DNA of 64,000 nucleotides. Origin: Novosphingobium meiothermophilum (lineage in GTDB: Bacteria; Pseudomonadota; Alphaproteobacteria; Sphingomonadales; Sphingomonadaceae). Positions 43,778 to 51,935 of this stretch are shown piece after piece; within the stretch, counting starts at the first letter, position 1, and every line of letters begins with the position of its first letter. The DNA lies in NCBI RefSeq assembly GCF_003171715.1, contig NZ_QGHL01000015.1:1-64000 (forward strand), in the 5' to 3' direction. The notes beneath the pieces are model-generated. The model did no database searches. It saw only the letters and a list, made by a program, of their open reading frames with translations, and was not told where the DNA came from. A program made the position numbers and the translations under genes.

Positions 43778-44443
43778 TTACCCCCGCATCAGTTCGCGCA
43801 CGAAATCGATAAGCCCGGTCTGCCGGGTGCGCTTCATGCGCTCGGCCGCGAGGATTTCGCGGACTTTGGCAAAGCAGCTTTCAACCTCGTCGTTGATGAC
43901 GACGTAATCGTAGCCGTCCCAGTGACTGATTTCCGCCTGGGCGCGGGCCATGCGCGCAGCGATGACTTCGGCGCTGTCGGTCCCGCGCCCGGTCAGGCGG
44001 CGTTGCAGTTCCTCAAGGCTGGGCGGCAGGATGAAAACGCGCACCACGTCGGCCTGCGCCTTCTGATAAAGCTGCTGGGTGCCCTGCCAGTCGATGTCGA
44101 ACAGGACATCCCCGCCCGCCTTCAGCCGTTCGCGGATATGGGCCTTGGGCGTGCCATAGGAGTTGCCGAAAACCACTGCCCATTCGTAGAAGGCATTGTC
44201 CTCGACCAGCCGGTCGAACTCGGCCTGATCGACGAAGAAATAGTCCTTCCCGTGGACTTCACCGGGCCGGATCGGGCGCGTTGTTACCGAAACCGAAGGC
44301 GCGATTTCGGCATCCTCGGCCAGAAGTTTGCGTGCGATCGTGGTCTTGCCGGCGCCCGATGGCGAAGACAGGATCAGCATCAAGCCCCGGCGTTGCAGGG
44401 TGTCGGTTCCGGGCGTCTGGGCGGAAGAAGAGTCGGATGCCAT
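43778..44443 (-). CDS. gmk: Guanylate kinase
   Basis: This 221-residue enzyme phosphorylates GMP to GDP. It has the P-loop LSSPSGAGKTTIARKLL (about 28-44), the GMP-binding VTTRPIRPGEVHGKDYFFVD and the DIDWQGTQQLYQKA segment. It starts MASDSSSAQ and is slightly longer than the E. coli enzyme, as is usual in alphaproteobacteria. It is the last gene of a leftward sspB-unknown-gmk set. Confidence 0.97.
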   Translation of the reverse strand: MASDSSSAQTPGTDTLQRRGLMLILSSPSGAGKTTIARKLLAEDAEIAPSVSVTTRPIRPGEVHGKDYFFVDQAEFDRLVEDNAFYEWAVVFGNSYGTPKAHIRERLKAGGDVLFDIDWQGTQQLYQKAQADVVRVFILPPSLEELQRRLTGRGTDSAEVIAARMARAQAEISHWDGYDYVVINDEVESCFAKVREILAAERMKRTRQTGLIDFVRELMRG

Positions 44444-44491
44444 GCGCGCTAGTGGCGCAACGCGAAAGGTGCGGTCAAGTGCGGATCGGTC

Positions 44492-44914
44492 TTATCCGGT
44501 CTGACCTGCGTCGGAACCGGCACCCGGCAAGTGCAGCTTTTGCTTCTTGCGCCGCCGGTCATAAAGCGTCTTGGCGAGAAGGCCGCCCCCGACCACAATC
44601 GCGCCGGGGACCGACCGGGTTGCTACGCCGACAAGCGCCTTTCCGACGAGAGTATGCACGATACCGCGCCCCTTGAGTGCGCCTGACGTGCCCTTTGTCA
44701 GCGGCTTGGCACTTCCCAGCCTCTGGTTGACGCTGCGTTTCAGGAGACTGGTGCCCAGCCGCAGAACAAGATCGGCCGCCACGAGCCCGGCAAGGGTGGC
44801 CTTGGCGGCTTCTGGTGCGGCTCCGTCCTTGCTGGCCGCTTCGCCGCCTGCTGGCGTGGGCGCGGCGGAGTCGACGCGCTCATCACCTTTCGTCTTGCTG
44901 CGCCGCGGGGCCAC
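44492..44914 (-). CDS. Uncharacterised 140-residue protein between sspB and gmk
   Basis: I do not recognise a family. The N-terminal third (about 1-40) is polar, alanine-rich and probably disordered. The central part (about 40-122) alternates small residues and hydrophobics (LAGLVAADLVLRLGTSLL, then VPGAIVVGGGLLAKTLY), which fits a membrane-associated or helical-bundle protein; the last 20 residues are basic and polar. No catalytic motif is visible. It lies 8 bp after sspB and 48 bp before gmk, in an operon setting. Confidence 0.65.
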   Translation of the reverse strand: MAPRRSKTKGDERVDSAAPTPAGGEAASKDGAAPEAAKATLAGLVAADLVLRLGTSLLKRSVNQRLGSAKPLTKGTSGALKGRGIVHTLVGKALVGVATRSVPGAIVVGGGLLAKTLYDRRRKKQKLHLPGAGSDAGQTG

Positions 44915-44922
44915 GGTCCGCC

Positions 44923-45420
44923 CTACTTCTTCTTGCCGAAATCCACGGTGACTACGTTCGAGCCATCATCGGCCCGTTCGACGACCGGTTTCCCGGCCTG
45001 ATCGGGCGAATCGTTCTCGGCCGGTTCGGGCGGTTCGGCCTCATGGTCGATCACGGCCTGGAACTGGAGGCCAAAATCCACCGCCGGATCCACGAAGGCC
45101 GTGATGGCCGCGAACGGGATCACCAGCGTTGACGGGATCTGGTTGAACGAGAGCCCCACGCTGAACCTGTCGGCTTCCACCTTCAGATCCCAGAACTTGT
45201 TCTGGAGGACGATCGTCATCTCGTCGGGGAAACGTTCGCGCAGGCGCTGAGGAATGTCCACGCCGGGCGCGCCGGTCTTGAAGGTGATATAGAAGTGGTG
45301 GGTGCCGGGCAGCATTCCGCCCGCGGCCTCGACCTGGCCCAGAACCCGGCCGACGACCGCGCGCAGCGCCTCCTGCACGATTTCGTCGTAGGGGATCAGG
45401 CTGTCGGGTGCATCGCTCAT
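44923..45420 (-). CDS. sspB: SspB-like ClpXP adaptor
   Basis: This 165-residue protein matches the alphaproteobacterial SspB family that hands ssrA-tagged substrates to ClpXP. The globular domain (about 1-118) holds IPYDEIVQEALRAVVGR and the HHFYITFKTGAPGVDIPQRL stretch. The end (about 140-165) is a flexible tail ending in VVTVDFGKKK, which acts as the ClpX-binding segment in SspB proteins. The ATG at 45420 begins the family-typical MSDAPDSLIPYD. It is divergent from hisB. Confidence 0.9.
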   Translation of the reverse strand: MSDAPDSLIPYDEIVQEALRAVVGRVLGQVEAAGGMLPGTHHFYITFKTGAPGVDIPQRLRERFPDEMTIVLQNKFWDLKVEADRFSVGLSFNQIPSTLVIPFAAITAFVDPAVDFGLQFQAVIDHEAEPPEPAENDSPDQAGKPVVERADDGSNVVTVDFGKKK

Positions 45421-45506
45421 GGCCCAACAACTGGCCTCCGGGCGCGCGCCGGTCAAGTGGGCACGGTGATTGATTCTCAGGGCAAGGGGCGTATAGGCGC
45501 TTTCCC

Positions 45507-46100
45507 ATGCGCACCGGATCGATCACGCGGAAGACCGAGGAAACCGACATTGCCGTGTCGGTCAACCTCGATGGCACCGGCACCTACAAGGTGGACACCG
45601 GCATCGGATTTCTCGATCACATGATCGAGCAGTTCAGCCGCCATTCGCTGATCGACATCGAATGCCGGGTGAAGGGCGATCTGCACGTCGATCAGCACCA
45701 CACCACCGAAGACAGCGCCATCGCGCTGGGGCAGGCGATTGCGCAGGCTCTGGGCGACAAAAAGGGCATCACCCGCTACGGCCACACCTATTCGCCGATG
45801 GACGAGGCGCTGTGCCGCGTCGCCCTCGACATTTCGGGGCGCCCCGTGCTGGTCTGGAAGGCGGCGTTCACGCAGCCCCGGCTGGGTGAAATGGACACCG
45901 AACTTTTCGAACACTGGTTCCAGTCGATCAGTCAGGCTGCGGGCATCACCCTGCACATCGAAAGCCTTTACGGATCAAACAATCACCACATCATCGAAGG
46001 CATCTTCAAGGGTTTTGCCCGCGCCGTGCGCGCGGCCATCGCCATCGATCCGCGCAAGGCCGACGCGGTGCCCTCCACCAAGGGCATTCTCGGTGGCTGA
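45507..46100 (+). CDS. hisB: Imidazoleglycerol-phosphate dehydratase
   Basis: This 197-residue single-function HisB dehydrates imidazoleglycerol phosphate. The two manganese-binding histidine clusters are seen in [13 protein letters not shown] and [15 protein letters not shown] in the N-terminal half, and [17 protein letters not shown] in the C-terminal half. There is no N-terminal phosphatase domain, so histidinol-phosphatase must come from another gene such as the HisN-like gene at 15207-15986. Its stop overlaps the hisH start by 8 bp. Confidence 0.97.
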   Translation: MRTGSITRKTEETDIAVSVNLDGTGTYKVDTGIGFLDHMIEQFSRHSLIDIECRVKGDLHVDQHHTTEDSAIALGQAIAQALGDKKGITRYGHTYSPMDEALCRVALDISGRPVLVWKAAFTQPRLGEMDTELFEHWFQSISQAAGITLHIESLYGSNNHHIIEGIFKGFARAVRAAIAIDPRKADAVPSTKGILGG

Positions 46101-46722
46101 AACGCTCGCGCTGGTCGATTACGGCGCGGGCAATCTCCGCTCGGTCGCCAACGCGCTGAAGGCGGCAGGCGCGCAAGGAGTGTCGGTCACGGCCGATCCG
46201 AACGTGGTGCGAGCGGCGGACCGCATTGTCCTGCCCGGTGTCGGCGCGTTTCGGGCGTGCATCGATGCGCTGCGCGGCGTTGCGGGGCTGGTCGAGGCGA
46301 TGGAGGAGCGCGTGCTGGTGGGCGGCGCGCCGTTTCTGGGCATTTGCGTGGGAATGCAGCTTCTGGCCGATCGCGGCGTTGAGCATGGCGTTTCGCAAGG
46401 GCTGGGCTGGATCGGCGGCGAAGTGCGGGTGATCGAACCCGCCGACCCCACGATCAAGGTGCCGCACATGGGCTGGAACGATGTTGCTCCCATGCCGCAC
46501 AAGGGCGGCGCGGAACTGATTGATGCGGGCGAGGCCTATTTCCTCCACTCCTACCACTTCGTGACCGAGCAGGGCGCGGACGTGGCAGCCATGAGCGACC
46601 ACGGCGGCGGCATTGTTGCGGCCGTGGCGCGTGACAATATCCTTGGCGTGCAGTTCCACCCGGAAAAGAGCCAATCCTATGGCCTTTCGCTGCTTGCCCG
46701 TTTTCTGGAATGGAAGCCTTAA
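46093..46722 (+). CDS. hisH: Imidazole glycerol phosphate synthase, glutamine amidotransferase subunit
   Basis: This 209-residue class I amidotransferase supplies ammonia to HisF. The nucleophile cysteine is in [11 protein letters not shown] (about 78-88), and the His-Glu pair is in [11 protein letters not shown] near residue 190. It starts at a GTG at 46093 that overlaps the hisB stop by 8 bp. The next gene, hisA, starts 5 bp after its stop. No unusual features were seen. Confidence 0.96.
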   Translation: MAETLALVDYGAGNLRSVANALKAAGAQGVSVTADPNVVRAADRIVLPGVGAFRACIDALRGVAGLVEAMEERVLVGGAPFLGICVGMQLLADRGVEHGVSQGLGWIGGEVRVIEPADPTIKVPHMGWNDVAPMPHKGGAELIDAGEAYFLHSYHFVTEQGADVAAMSDHGGGIVAAVARDNILGVQFHPEKSQSYGLSLLARFLEWKP

Positions 46723-46727
46723 AGCCC

Positions 46728-47453
46728 ATGATCGTGTTTCCCGCCATCGACCTCAAGGGCGGCCAGGTCGTCCGCCTTGCCGAAGGCGACATGGACCGCG
46801 CCACCGTTTATGGTGACAATCCTGCGCATCAGGCCACGCTGTTTGGCGAGGCGGGGAGCCAGTATCTCCATGTCGTCGATCTTGACGGCTCTTTTGCGGG
46901 CCGCGCCGAAAACCGTGAAGCTGTGGAAGGCATCCTGAAGGCGTTCGATGGCCATGTTCAGCTTGGTGGCGGCATCCGCACGCGCGAGGCGGTTGAGGGC
47001 TGGTTCGATCTTGGCGTCAGCCGCGTGGTGATGGGAACGGCGGCGCTCAAGGATCCCCAGTTCGTCAAGGACATGGCAAAGGCATTCCCCGGCGGGATCG
47101 TCGTTGCGGTGGATGCGCGCGATGGCATGGTGGCAACCGCAGGCTGGGCCGATGTTTCCGATGTTCCCGTGGTCGATCTGGCTCGCCGGTTCGAGGATGC
47201 GGGGGTGGCCAGCCTGCTGTTCACCGATATCGGACGCGATGGTCTGCTCAAGGGCGTGAACCTTGACGCAACCGTCGAACTTGCGCGCCGCGTTGACATT
47301 CCGGTGATTGCCAGCGGCGGGGTGAAGGGCATCGACGATATCCGGATGCTGAAAATTCACGAAGCCGACGGGATCGAGGGAGTGATTACCGGGCGGGCGC
47401 TGTTCGAAGGCAGGCTTGACCTCAAGGCCGCAATCGCCATGGCACAAGCGTGA
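46728..47453 (+). CDS. hisA: Phosphoribosylformimino-5-aminoimidazole carboxamide ribotide isomerase
   Basis: This 241-residue (beta/alpha)8 barrel catalyses the Amadori isomerisation in histidine synthesis. The catalytic aspartate near residue 8 (IDLKGGQVVRL) and the second one in VAVDARDGMVATAGW (about 128-142) are present, with the phosphate-binding GGGIRT and ASGGVKG loops. It starts at ATG 46728; an in-frame ATG six codons upstream overlaps hisH and is less likely. It is followed by hisF after 15 bp. Confidence 0.97.
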   Translation: MIVFPAIDLKGGQVVRLAEGDMDRATVYGDNPAHQATLFGEAGSQYLHVVDLDGSFAGRAENREAVEGILKAFDGHVQLGGGIRTREAVEGWFDLGVSRVVMGTAALKDPQFVKDMAKAFPGGIVVAVDARDGMVATAGWADVSDVPVVDLARRFEDAGVASLLFTDIGRDGLLKGVNLDATVELARRVDIPVIASGGVKGIDDIRMLKIHEADGIEGVITGRALFEGRLDLKAAIAMAQA

Positions 47454-47468
47454 AAGCGGAGGCCTGAC

Positions 47469-48230
47469 ATGACCGTTCGCGTCCGGGTTATCCCCTGTCT
47501 TGATGTGGCCGATGGGCGCGTCGTCAAGGGCGTGAACTTTGTCGACCTGCGCGATGCAGGCGATCCGGTGGAGCAGGCCCGCGCCTATGACCGGGCAGGG
47601 GCCGACGAGCTTTGCTTTCTTGACATTTCCGCCAGCCATGAAGGGCGCGGCACGCTGCTGGATGTTGTCGCGCGCACGGCCGAGGTCTGCTTCATGCCGC
47701 TGACGGTTGGCGGCGGGGTGCGCGCGGTGGAAGATGCGCGCGCGCTGCTGCTGGCAGGGGCCGACAAGGTGGCGGTCAATTCAGCCGCCGTTGCCCGGCC
47801 AGAACTGGTGCGCGACATTGCCGAGAAGTTCGGCGCGCAATGCGTGGTCGGCTCGGTCGATGCGCGCCGGGTGGCGCCGGGCAAGTGGGAGATATTCACG
47901 CACGGCGGACGCAAGGCCACCGGCATCGATGCGCTGGCCCATGCGGTGAACCTTGCCACGCTGGGTGCGGGCGAATTGCTTGTCACCTCGATGGATGGCG
48001 ACGGCACGAGGGAAGGCTATGATCTTGAACTCACGCGCGCCATAGCCGATGCCGTGCCGGTGCCGGTGATCGCCAGCGGCGGTGTGGGAACGCTCGATCA
48101 TCTGGTCGAAGGGGTGACAAAGGGTCATGCCAGCGCGGTGCTGGCGGCCTCGATTTTCCATTTCGGCACTTATTCCATCGCACAGGCGCACGCGGCGCTG
48201 CGCGCGGCAGGGCTGCCGGCAAGGTCCTGA
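47469..48230 (+). CDS. hisF: Imidazole glycerol phosphate synthase, cyclase subunit
   Basis: This 253-residue barrel forms the complex with HisH that makes imidazoleglycerol phosphate and AICAR. Visible signatures are [19 protein letters not shown] with the first catalytic aspartate, the [15 protein letters not shown] region, [10 protein letters not shown], and the second catalytic aspartate in [16 protein letters not shown]. The order hisH-hisA-hisF is collinear with the pathway. It is followed by a tiny PEP-CTERM-like gene and hisE. Confidence 0.98.
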   Translation: MTVRVRVIPCLDVADGRVVKGVNFVDLRDAGDPVEQARAYDRAGADELCFLDISASHEGRGTLLDVVARTAEVCFMPLTVGGGVRAVEDARALLLAGADKVAVNSAAVARPELVRDIAEKFGAQCVVGSVDARRVAPGKWEIFTHGGRKATGIDALAHAVNLATLGAGELLVTSMDGDGTREGYDLELTRAIADAVPVPVIASGGVGTLDHLVEGVTKGHASAVLAASIFHFGTYSIAQAHAALRAAGLPARS

Positions 48231-48330
48231 GTCCCGCATCGGGACGCCAAGCGCATGATCTGAGGGATTTTACCGAATCGGCGGTTCTGGCAAAGGCTTT
48301 GATGTCAACATTTTCAAGGTCGTACTGCTC

Positions 48331-48495
48331 TTGCCGCGTTCGCTTTCCTGTCTGATTGTCCTGCTGGCATCGATCTCTTCGGCTGCGGCACAGGGCGTGG
48401 GCACTTCTGTTCCGGAGCCGACCGATGGCGCGCTGTTCGCCCTTGGCGTGGTTGGCCTGATCGTCGGCAGGCGGATCGCCAAGCGCCGGGGTTGA
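48331..48495 (+). CDS. Tiny PEP-CTERM-like exported protein in the his operon
   Basis: This 54-residue open frame starts at TTG 48331 with CTG 48325 as an alternative. It has a signal-peptide-like start (PRSLSCLIVLLASISSAAAQ), a short mature part (GVGTS) and a classic PEP-CTERM end: VPEP, then a hydrophobic helix (ALFALGVVGLIVG) and a basic tail RRIAKRRG. Such tails are targets of exosortases, of which none is seen in the window. There is no ATG and the ribosome-binding site is weak (AAGG about 11 bp upstream), so expression is uncertain. It is on the same strand between hisF and hisE. Confidence 0.6.
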   Translation: MPRSLSCLIVLLASISSAAAQGVGTSVPEPTDGALFALGVVGLIVGRRIAKRRG

Positions 48496-48528
48496 CCGCA
48501 ACGCCCGTTCCGCGCCATTGCGGCGCAT

Positions 48529-48852
48529 ATGGAACACGGTGACATACTTGCCCGGCTCGAAGCCACGATTGCCGCGCGCCGCGCGGGCGATCCATCGGCC
48601 AGCTACGTTGCGAAGCTGAACGCAAGGGGCCTTGCCAAGATCGCGCAGAAAGTGGGCGAGGAAGGCACCGAAACCGTGATCGCCGCCCTTGCCGGAGACC
48701 GTGCCGAACTGGTTGGCGAGGCGGCGGACCTGATCTTTCACCTGATGGTGCTGCTTTCGGCCAGGGATGTGCCTCTGGCCGACGTGCTGGCCGAACTCGA
48801 ACGGCGCGAGGGCACATCGGGGATCGTGGAAAAAGCCAGCCGGAGCATGTGA
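48529..48852 (+). CDS. hisE: Phosphoribosyl-ATP pyrophosphatase
   Basis: This 107-residue all-helical enzyme removes pyrophosphate from phosphoribosyl-ATP in step two of histidine synthesis. The MazG-like motifs are seen in KVGEEGTETVIAAL (about 45-58) and the EAADLIFHLMVLLSA segment (about 64-78). It is a stand-alone HisE rather than a HisIE fusion. The HIT gene starts 1 bp after its stop region, and the hisF side has a 298-bp spacer that holds the PEP-CTERM-like gene. Confidence 0.95.
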   Translation: MEHGDILARLEATIAARRAGDPSASYVAKLNARGLAKIAQKVGEEGTETVIAALAGDRAELVGEAADLIFHLMVLLSARDVPLADVLAELERREGTSGIVEKASRSM

Positions 48853-48853
48853 C

Positions 48854-49231
48854 ATGGCCGTTGATGCCACTCAGCCCTATGACGACCAGAACGTGTTTGC
48901 GAAGATCCTGCGTGGGGAAATCCCCAACCGGACCGTCTATGAGGACGATTTCGCGCTGGCCTTTCACGACATCAATCCACAGGCGCCTACGCATGTGCTC
49001 GTGATCCCCAAGGGGTCATACGTGTGCTGGGACGATTTTTCGGCGCGGGCGTCCGATGCTGAGATCACAGGCTTCGTCCGGGCCGTGGGCAAGGTGGCGC
49101 GCGACATGGGGCTGGTGGCGCCGGGCTATCGCCTGCTTGCCAACACCGGGCTGGATGCGCATCAGGAAGTGCCGCATCTGCACGTCCACCTTTTTGCCGG
49201 ACGTCCGCTTGGCCCCATGCTGGCGCGATGA
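48854..49231 (+). CDS. HIT-family (Hint-type) nucleotide hydrolase
   Basis: This 125-residue protein has the HIT triad in HLHVHLF near residue 109-115 and the upstream FAKILRGEIPNRTVYED typical of HinT purine nucleoside phosphoramidases. Family members hydrolyse AMP-lysine-type phosphoramidates. Its fixed position right after hisE is a conserved alphaproteobacterial pattern. The ATG at 48854 lies 2 bp beyond the hisE stop. Confidence 0.93.
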   Translation: MAVDATQPYDDQNVFAKILRGEIPNRTVYEDDFALAFHDINPQAPTHVLVIPKGSYVCWDDFSARASDAEITGFVRAVGKVARDMGLVAPGYRLLANTGLDAHQEVPHLHVHLFAGRPLGPMLAR

Positions 49232-49304
49232 GTCGACCGTTTTGCAGGATAAGACGTTTACCCCTCTTGCGGGCGGAGTCGTCCGCAAGCTAGGCAAGGC
49301 GCGA

Positions 49305-49769
49305 ATGTATTTTCCTTGTCCGCCTTCCGGCCTGTTCGATGGTCCGCGCCACCTCTTTCCGGTTCGCGTCTATTTTGAGGACACGGACCTTTCGGGGGTG
49401 GTCTATCATGCGAACTATCTGCGCTGGTTCGAACGCGCCCGGTCGGACATGCTGCGCCTGCTGGGCATAGACCAGCGCGCCGCGCACGAGGCGGGCGAGG
49501 GCGCCTATGCAGTGACCGATATGGACCTGCGCTATCTCAGGCCCGCGCGGCTTGATGACGACGTGGTGGTTCACAGCCACGTAGCCGAGCTTTCTCCCGC
49601 CACCTGCCGCATCGTGCAGCGTGCGTTCAGGCATGAGACGCTTCTGTGCGATGCCAAGGTGCGGGTTGCTTTCGTTTCGCCGAACGGACGCCCGCTTCGC
49701 CAGCCGCGCGAATGGGTGGCTGCCTTCCAGACCCTTTTATCCGATCCTCTAGGACCGCAAACCGCATGA
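49305..49769 (+). CDS. ybgC: YbgC-type acyl-CoA thioesterase
   Basis: This 154-residue hotdog-fold thioesterase has the catalytic aspartate in the signature YFEDTDLSGVVYHANYLRWFERAR (the D in the DTDLSG loop). YbgC is the first gene of the tol-pal operon in most proteobacteria and hydrolyses short-chain acyl-CoA; its link to envelope maintenance is not fully settled. The ATG at 49305 is used; a long in-frame extension through the HIT gene's far end was rejected. Its stop overlaps the tolQ start by 4 bp (ATGA). Confidence 0.93.
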   Translation: MYFPCPPSGLFDGPRHLFPVRVYFEDTDLSGVVYHANYLRWFERARSDMLRLLGIDQRAAHEAGEGAYAVTDMDLRYLRPARLDDDVVVHSHVAELSPATCRIVQRAFRHETLLCDAKVRVAFVSPNGRPLRQPREWVAAFQTLLSDPLGPQTA

Positions 49770-50467
49770 CCATTGATCTGCTCGCCGCCGGCCCGACTTT
49801 CGCGCCGACCGATCTCAACCCGCTGAAGCTGTTCCTCGATGCCGACTATGTCGTGCAGGCGGTGATGCTTGGCCTTGTTCTGGCCAGCATCTGGACTTGG
49901 GCAATCATCATCGGCTTCTCGCTGCGGATGCGCAAGGTGCAGGCCGGGTGCGACACCTACGAGCGCGGTTTCTGGGAAACGCGCGACATCGAGCAGTTCC
50001 AGAAGGAAAACAAGGGCAAGGACATTCCCACCATGCGGGTGGTCAATGCCGCGCTTGCCGAATGGCGCCGCTCTACCGCGGGCAAGACGATCGACCGCGA
50101 AGGCACGCGTCAGCGGCTTTCGACCGCGCTTGACGGCGCGGTGGTGGCCGAGACCGATGCACTGGCCGCCCGGCTGAACTTCCTTGCCACCACCGGGTCG
50201 GTTGCGCCCTTCGTCGGTCTGTTCGGCACTGTCTGGGGCATCATGGACAGCTTCTTCAATATCGGCGCACAGCAAAACTCCTCGCTTGCGGTGGTGGCTC
50301 CCGGCATTTCCGAAGCGCTCTTCGCCACTGCCATCGGTCTGTTTGCGGCCATCCCGGCAGTTATTGCCTACAACCGCTTTTCGCACCGGGTGAACCGCTT
50401 CGAGACCCGTCTCTACCGCTTCGCCGACCGGTTCCACGCCTCGCTCAGCCGCGAACTGGAGGGCTGA
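49766..50467 (+). CDS. tolQ: Tol-Pal system protein TolQ
   Basis: This 233-residue inner-membrane protein of the MotA/TolQ/ExbB family has three membrane segments: about 35-55, about 140-160 ([19 protein letters not shown]) and about 180-200 ([24 protein letters not shown]). With TolR it forms the proton-driven stator that energises TolA. The cytoplasmic loop lies between segments 1 and 2. It overlaps ybgC by 4 bp and precedes tolR by 3 bp. Confidence 0.96.
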   Translation: MTIDLLAAGPTFAPTDLNPLKLFLDADYVVQAVMLGLVLASIWTWAIIIGFSLRMRKVQAGCDTYERGFWETRDIEQFQKENKGKDIPTMRVVNAALAEWRRSTAGKTIDREGTRQRLSTALDGAVVAETDALAARLNFLATTGSVAPFVGLFGTVWGIMDSFFNIGAQQNSSLAVVAPGISEALFATAIGLFAAIPAVIAYNRFSHRVNRFETRLYRFADRFHASLSRELEG

Positions 50468-50470
50468 GCC

Positions 50471-50923
50471 ATGGGCATGTCCATGGGCGGAAGCGCAGGT
50501 GGCGGGCGCGGACGGCGCGGCAGGGGCGGCCGGGCAGCGATGAGCGAAATCAACGTGACGCCGCTGGTCGATGTCATGCTGGTGCTGCTCATCATCTTCA
50601 TGGTCACGGCGCCCATGCTGGCCGCCGGGGTTCCGGTCGATCTGCCCGACAGCAAGGCCGATCCGCTCGATCAGCAGCAGGACCAGATTACGGTGAGCAT
50701 CGATGCCGCGGGCGCCGTCTATCTCGACGACGAGCAGCTTGCCCCCGGCGAACTGGCCGATCGCCTGGCCGGATTGCAGCGCGGTCCCAAGCCGCCGCTG
50801 GTTACGCTGCGTGCCGATCGTGCGCTTGACTGGGGACGCGTCGCGGCGGTCATGGGCGAACTGAACGCAGCCGGGTTCAAGTCGATCTCGCTGGTCACAA
50901 ACAGTTCATCTGCGCCGCAATAA
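50471..50923 (+). CDS. tolR: Tol-Pal system protein TolR
   Basis: This 150-residue protein of the ExbD/TolR family has one membrane helix (about 28-48; [20 protein letters not shown]) with the essential aspartate in the LVDVML segment, and a periplasmic domain (about 60-145). The first 20 residues are glycine- and arginine-rich ([15 protein letters not shown]), which is unusual. It sits directly after tolQ, and tolA follows after 10 bp. Confidence 0.96.
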   Translation: MGMSMGGSAGGGRGRRGRGGRAAMSEINVTPLVDVMLVLLIIFMVTAPMLAAGVPVDLPDSKADPLDQQQDQITVSIDAAGAVYLDDEQLAPGELADRLAGLQRGPKPPLVTLRADRALDWGRVAAVMGELNAAGFKSISLVTNSSSAPQ

Positions 50924-50933
50924 GGCAGCCACG

Positions 50934-51935
50934 ATGCGAGAGTTTGCCGCAGACGGATTTCCGGATACCGATGCCTCCCTCTCACGGCAGGAAAGGCTGG
51001 GGCTTGGCCTTGCCGTGGCGGCGCATGTGGCCCTGCTGGCAGTGCTGTCGATTGCTCCTCCCGGAAAGACGATAAAGCCGCCGCCGGAACGGATGGAAGT
51101 GACCTTCTCGCAGGAGATCGCCCAGCAATCGACCTCGCCCGATCCAATGGCGGAAGCCGCGCCTGATATCGCGCCTGAACTTGGTGAACCGCAGCCGGCA
51201 GAGGCGCGGGCGGAGCCTCAACCAGAACCAAAGCCCGAACCCAAACCGGAGCCGAAGCCAGCGCCCAAGCCCGAACCCAAACCGGAGCCGAAGCCAGCGC
51301 CCAAGCCGGAACCCAAGCCGCTTCCGAAACCGGTTCCCAAGCCGGAGCCTGCGCCAAAGCCCAAGCCGGAACCGGTCAAGCCCGCGCCAAAGCCTTCGCC
51401 AGCCCCTTCGGCAAGCGCACCGGCCAAGAAGCCTGCGCCTCCCGTGGCGAAGCCTTCTGCCACTGCCAGTGCGCCGGCAAGGCCGGCCGATGACGCCGCG
51501 CGGCGCCGCCCCGATGTGCCTGCTGGCGGAAGCCGTATCGGTTCGGATTTTCTCAAGGGCATCCCCGGCGCCACCAGGCCCGGCACCGCCACGAGCGCAC
51601 CCGCCGCCACGATGGGGCCGGAAGTGAAGGCATCGCTTGCCAGCGCAATTTCGCGCCAGATCAAGCCGCATTGGGCCGCGCCGCAGGGTGTCGATGCCGA
51701 CAAGCTGGTCACGATCCTGGCATGGGATCTCAATCCCGACGGAACGCTTGCAGGCCGTCCGCGCGTGGTCGATCAGGAGGGCATCACGCCTGCCAATGAA
51801 GCCCAGGCCAAGCGCCATGCCGAGCAGGCGATCCGCGCGGTGCAGCTTGCCGCACCGTTCGATCTGCCTGAAATGTATTATTCCGGCTGGAAGCGCGTTG
51901 CCGCCTTCCGCTTTGACAGGAAATTGTCCCAATGA
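50934..51935 (+). CDS. tolA: Tol-Pal system protein TolA
   Basis: This 333-residue TolA has an N-terminal membrane anchor (about 20-42; LGLAVAAHVALLAVLSIAP). A long proline/lysine/glutamate-rich linker (about 90-185) contains many PKPEP units, including two identical 36-bp tandem copies. It ends in a TonB/TolA C-terminal fold (about 230-333). It links the TolQR stator to TolB and Pal across the periplasm. The linker is a polyproline-like rod rather than the alanine-rich helix of E. coli TolA. It overlaps tolB by 4 bp. Confidence 0.93.
   Translation: MREFAADGFPDTDASLSRQERLGLGLAVAAHVALLAVLSIAPPGKTIKPPPERMEVTFSQEIAQQSTSPDPMAEAAPDIAPELGEPQPAEARAEPQPEPKPEPKPEPKPAPKPEPKPEPKPAPKPEPKPLPKPVPKPEPAPKPKPEPVKPAPKPSPAPSASAPAKKPAPPVAKPSATASAPARPADDAARRRPDVPAGGSRIGSDFLKGIPGATRPGTATSAPAATMGPEVKASLASAISRQIKPHWAAPQGVDADKLVTILAWDLNPDGTLAGRPRVVDQEGITPANEAQAKRHAEQAIRAVQLAAPFDLPEMYYSGWKRVAAFRFDRKLSQ
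51231..51302. repeat. Perfect 36-bp tandem duplication in the tolA linker
   Basis: The 36-bp unit at 51231-51266 is repeated exactly at 51267-51302. It encodes the 12-residue block KPEPKPEPKPAP twice. Flanking degenerate copies suggest expansion by slippage, so the linker length may vary between strains. Confidence 0.85.

Noticed and set aside
50982..51932. 316-residue leftward frame opposite tolA, rich in G/R/L
   Set aside because: Antisense of the PKPEP repeats; the tolA frame is collinear with the operon.
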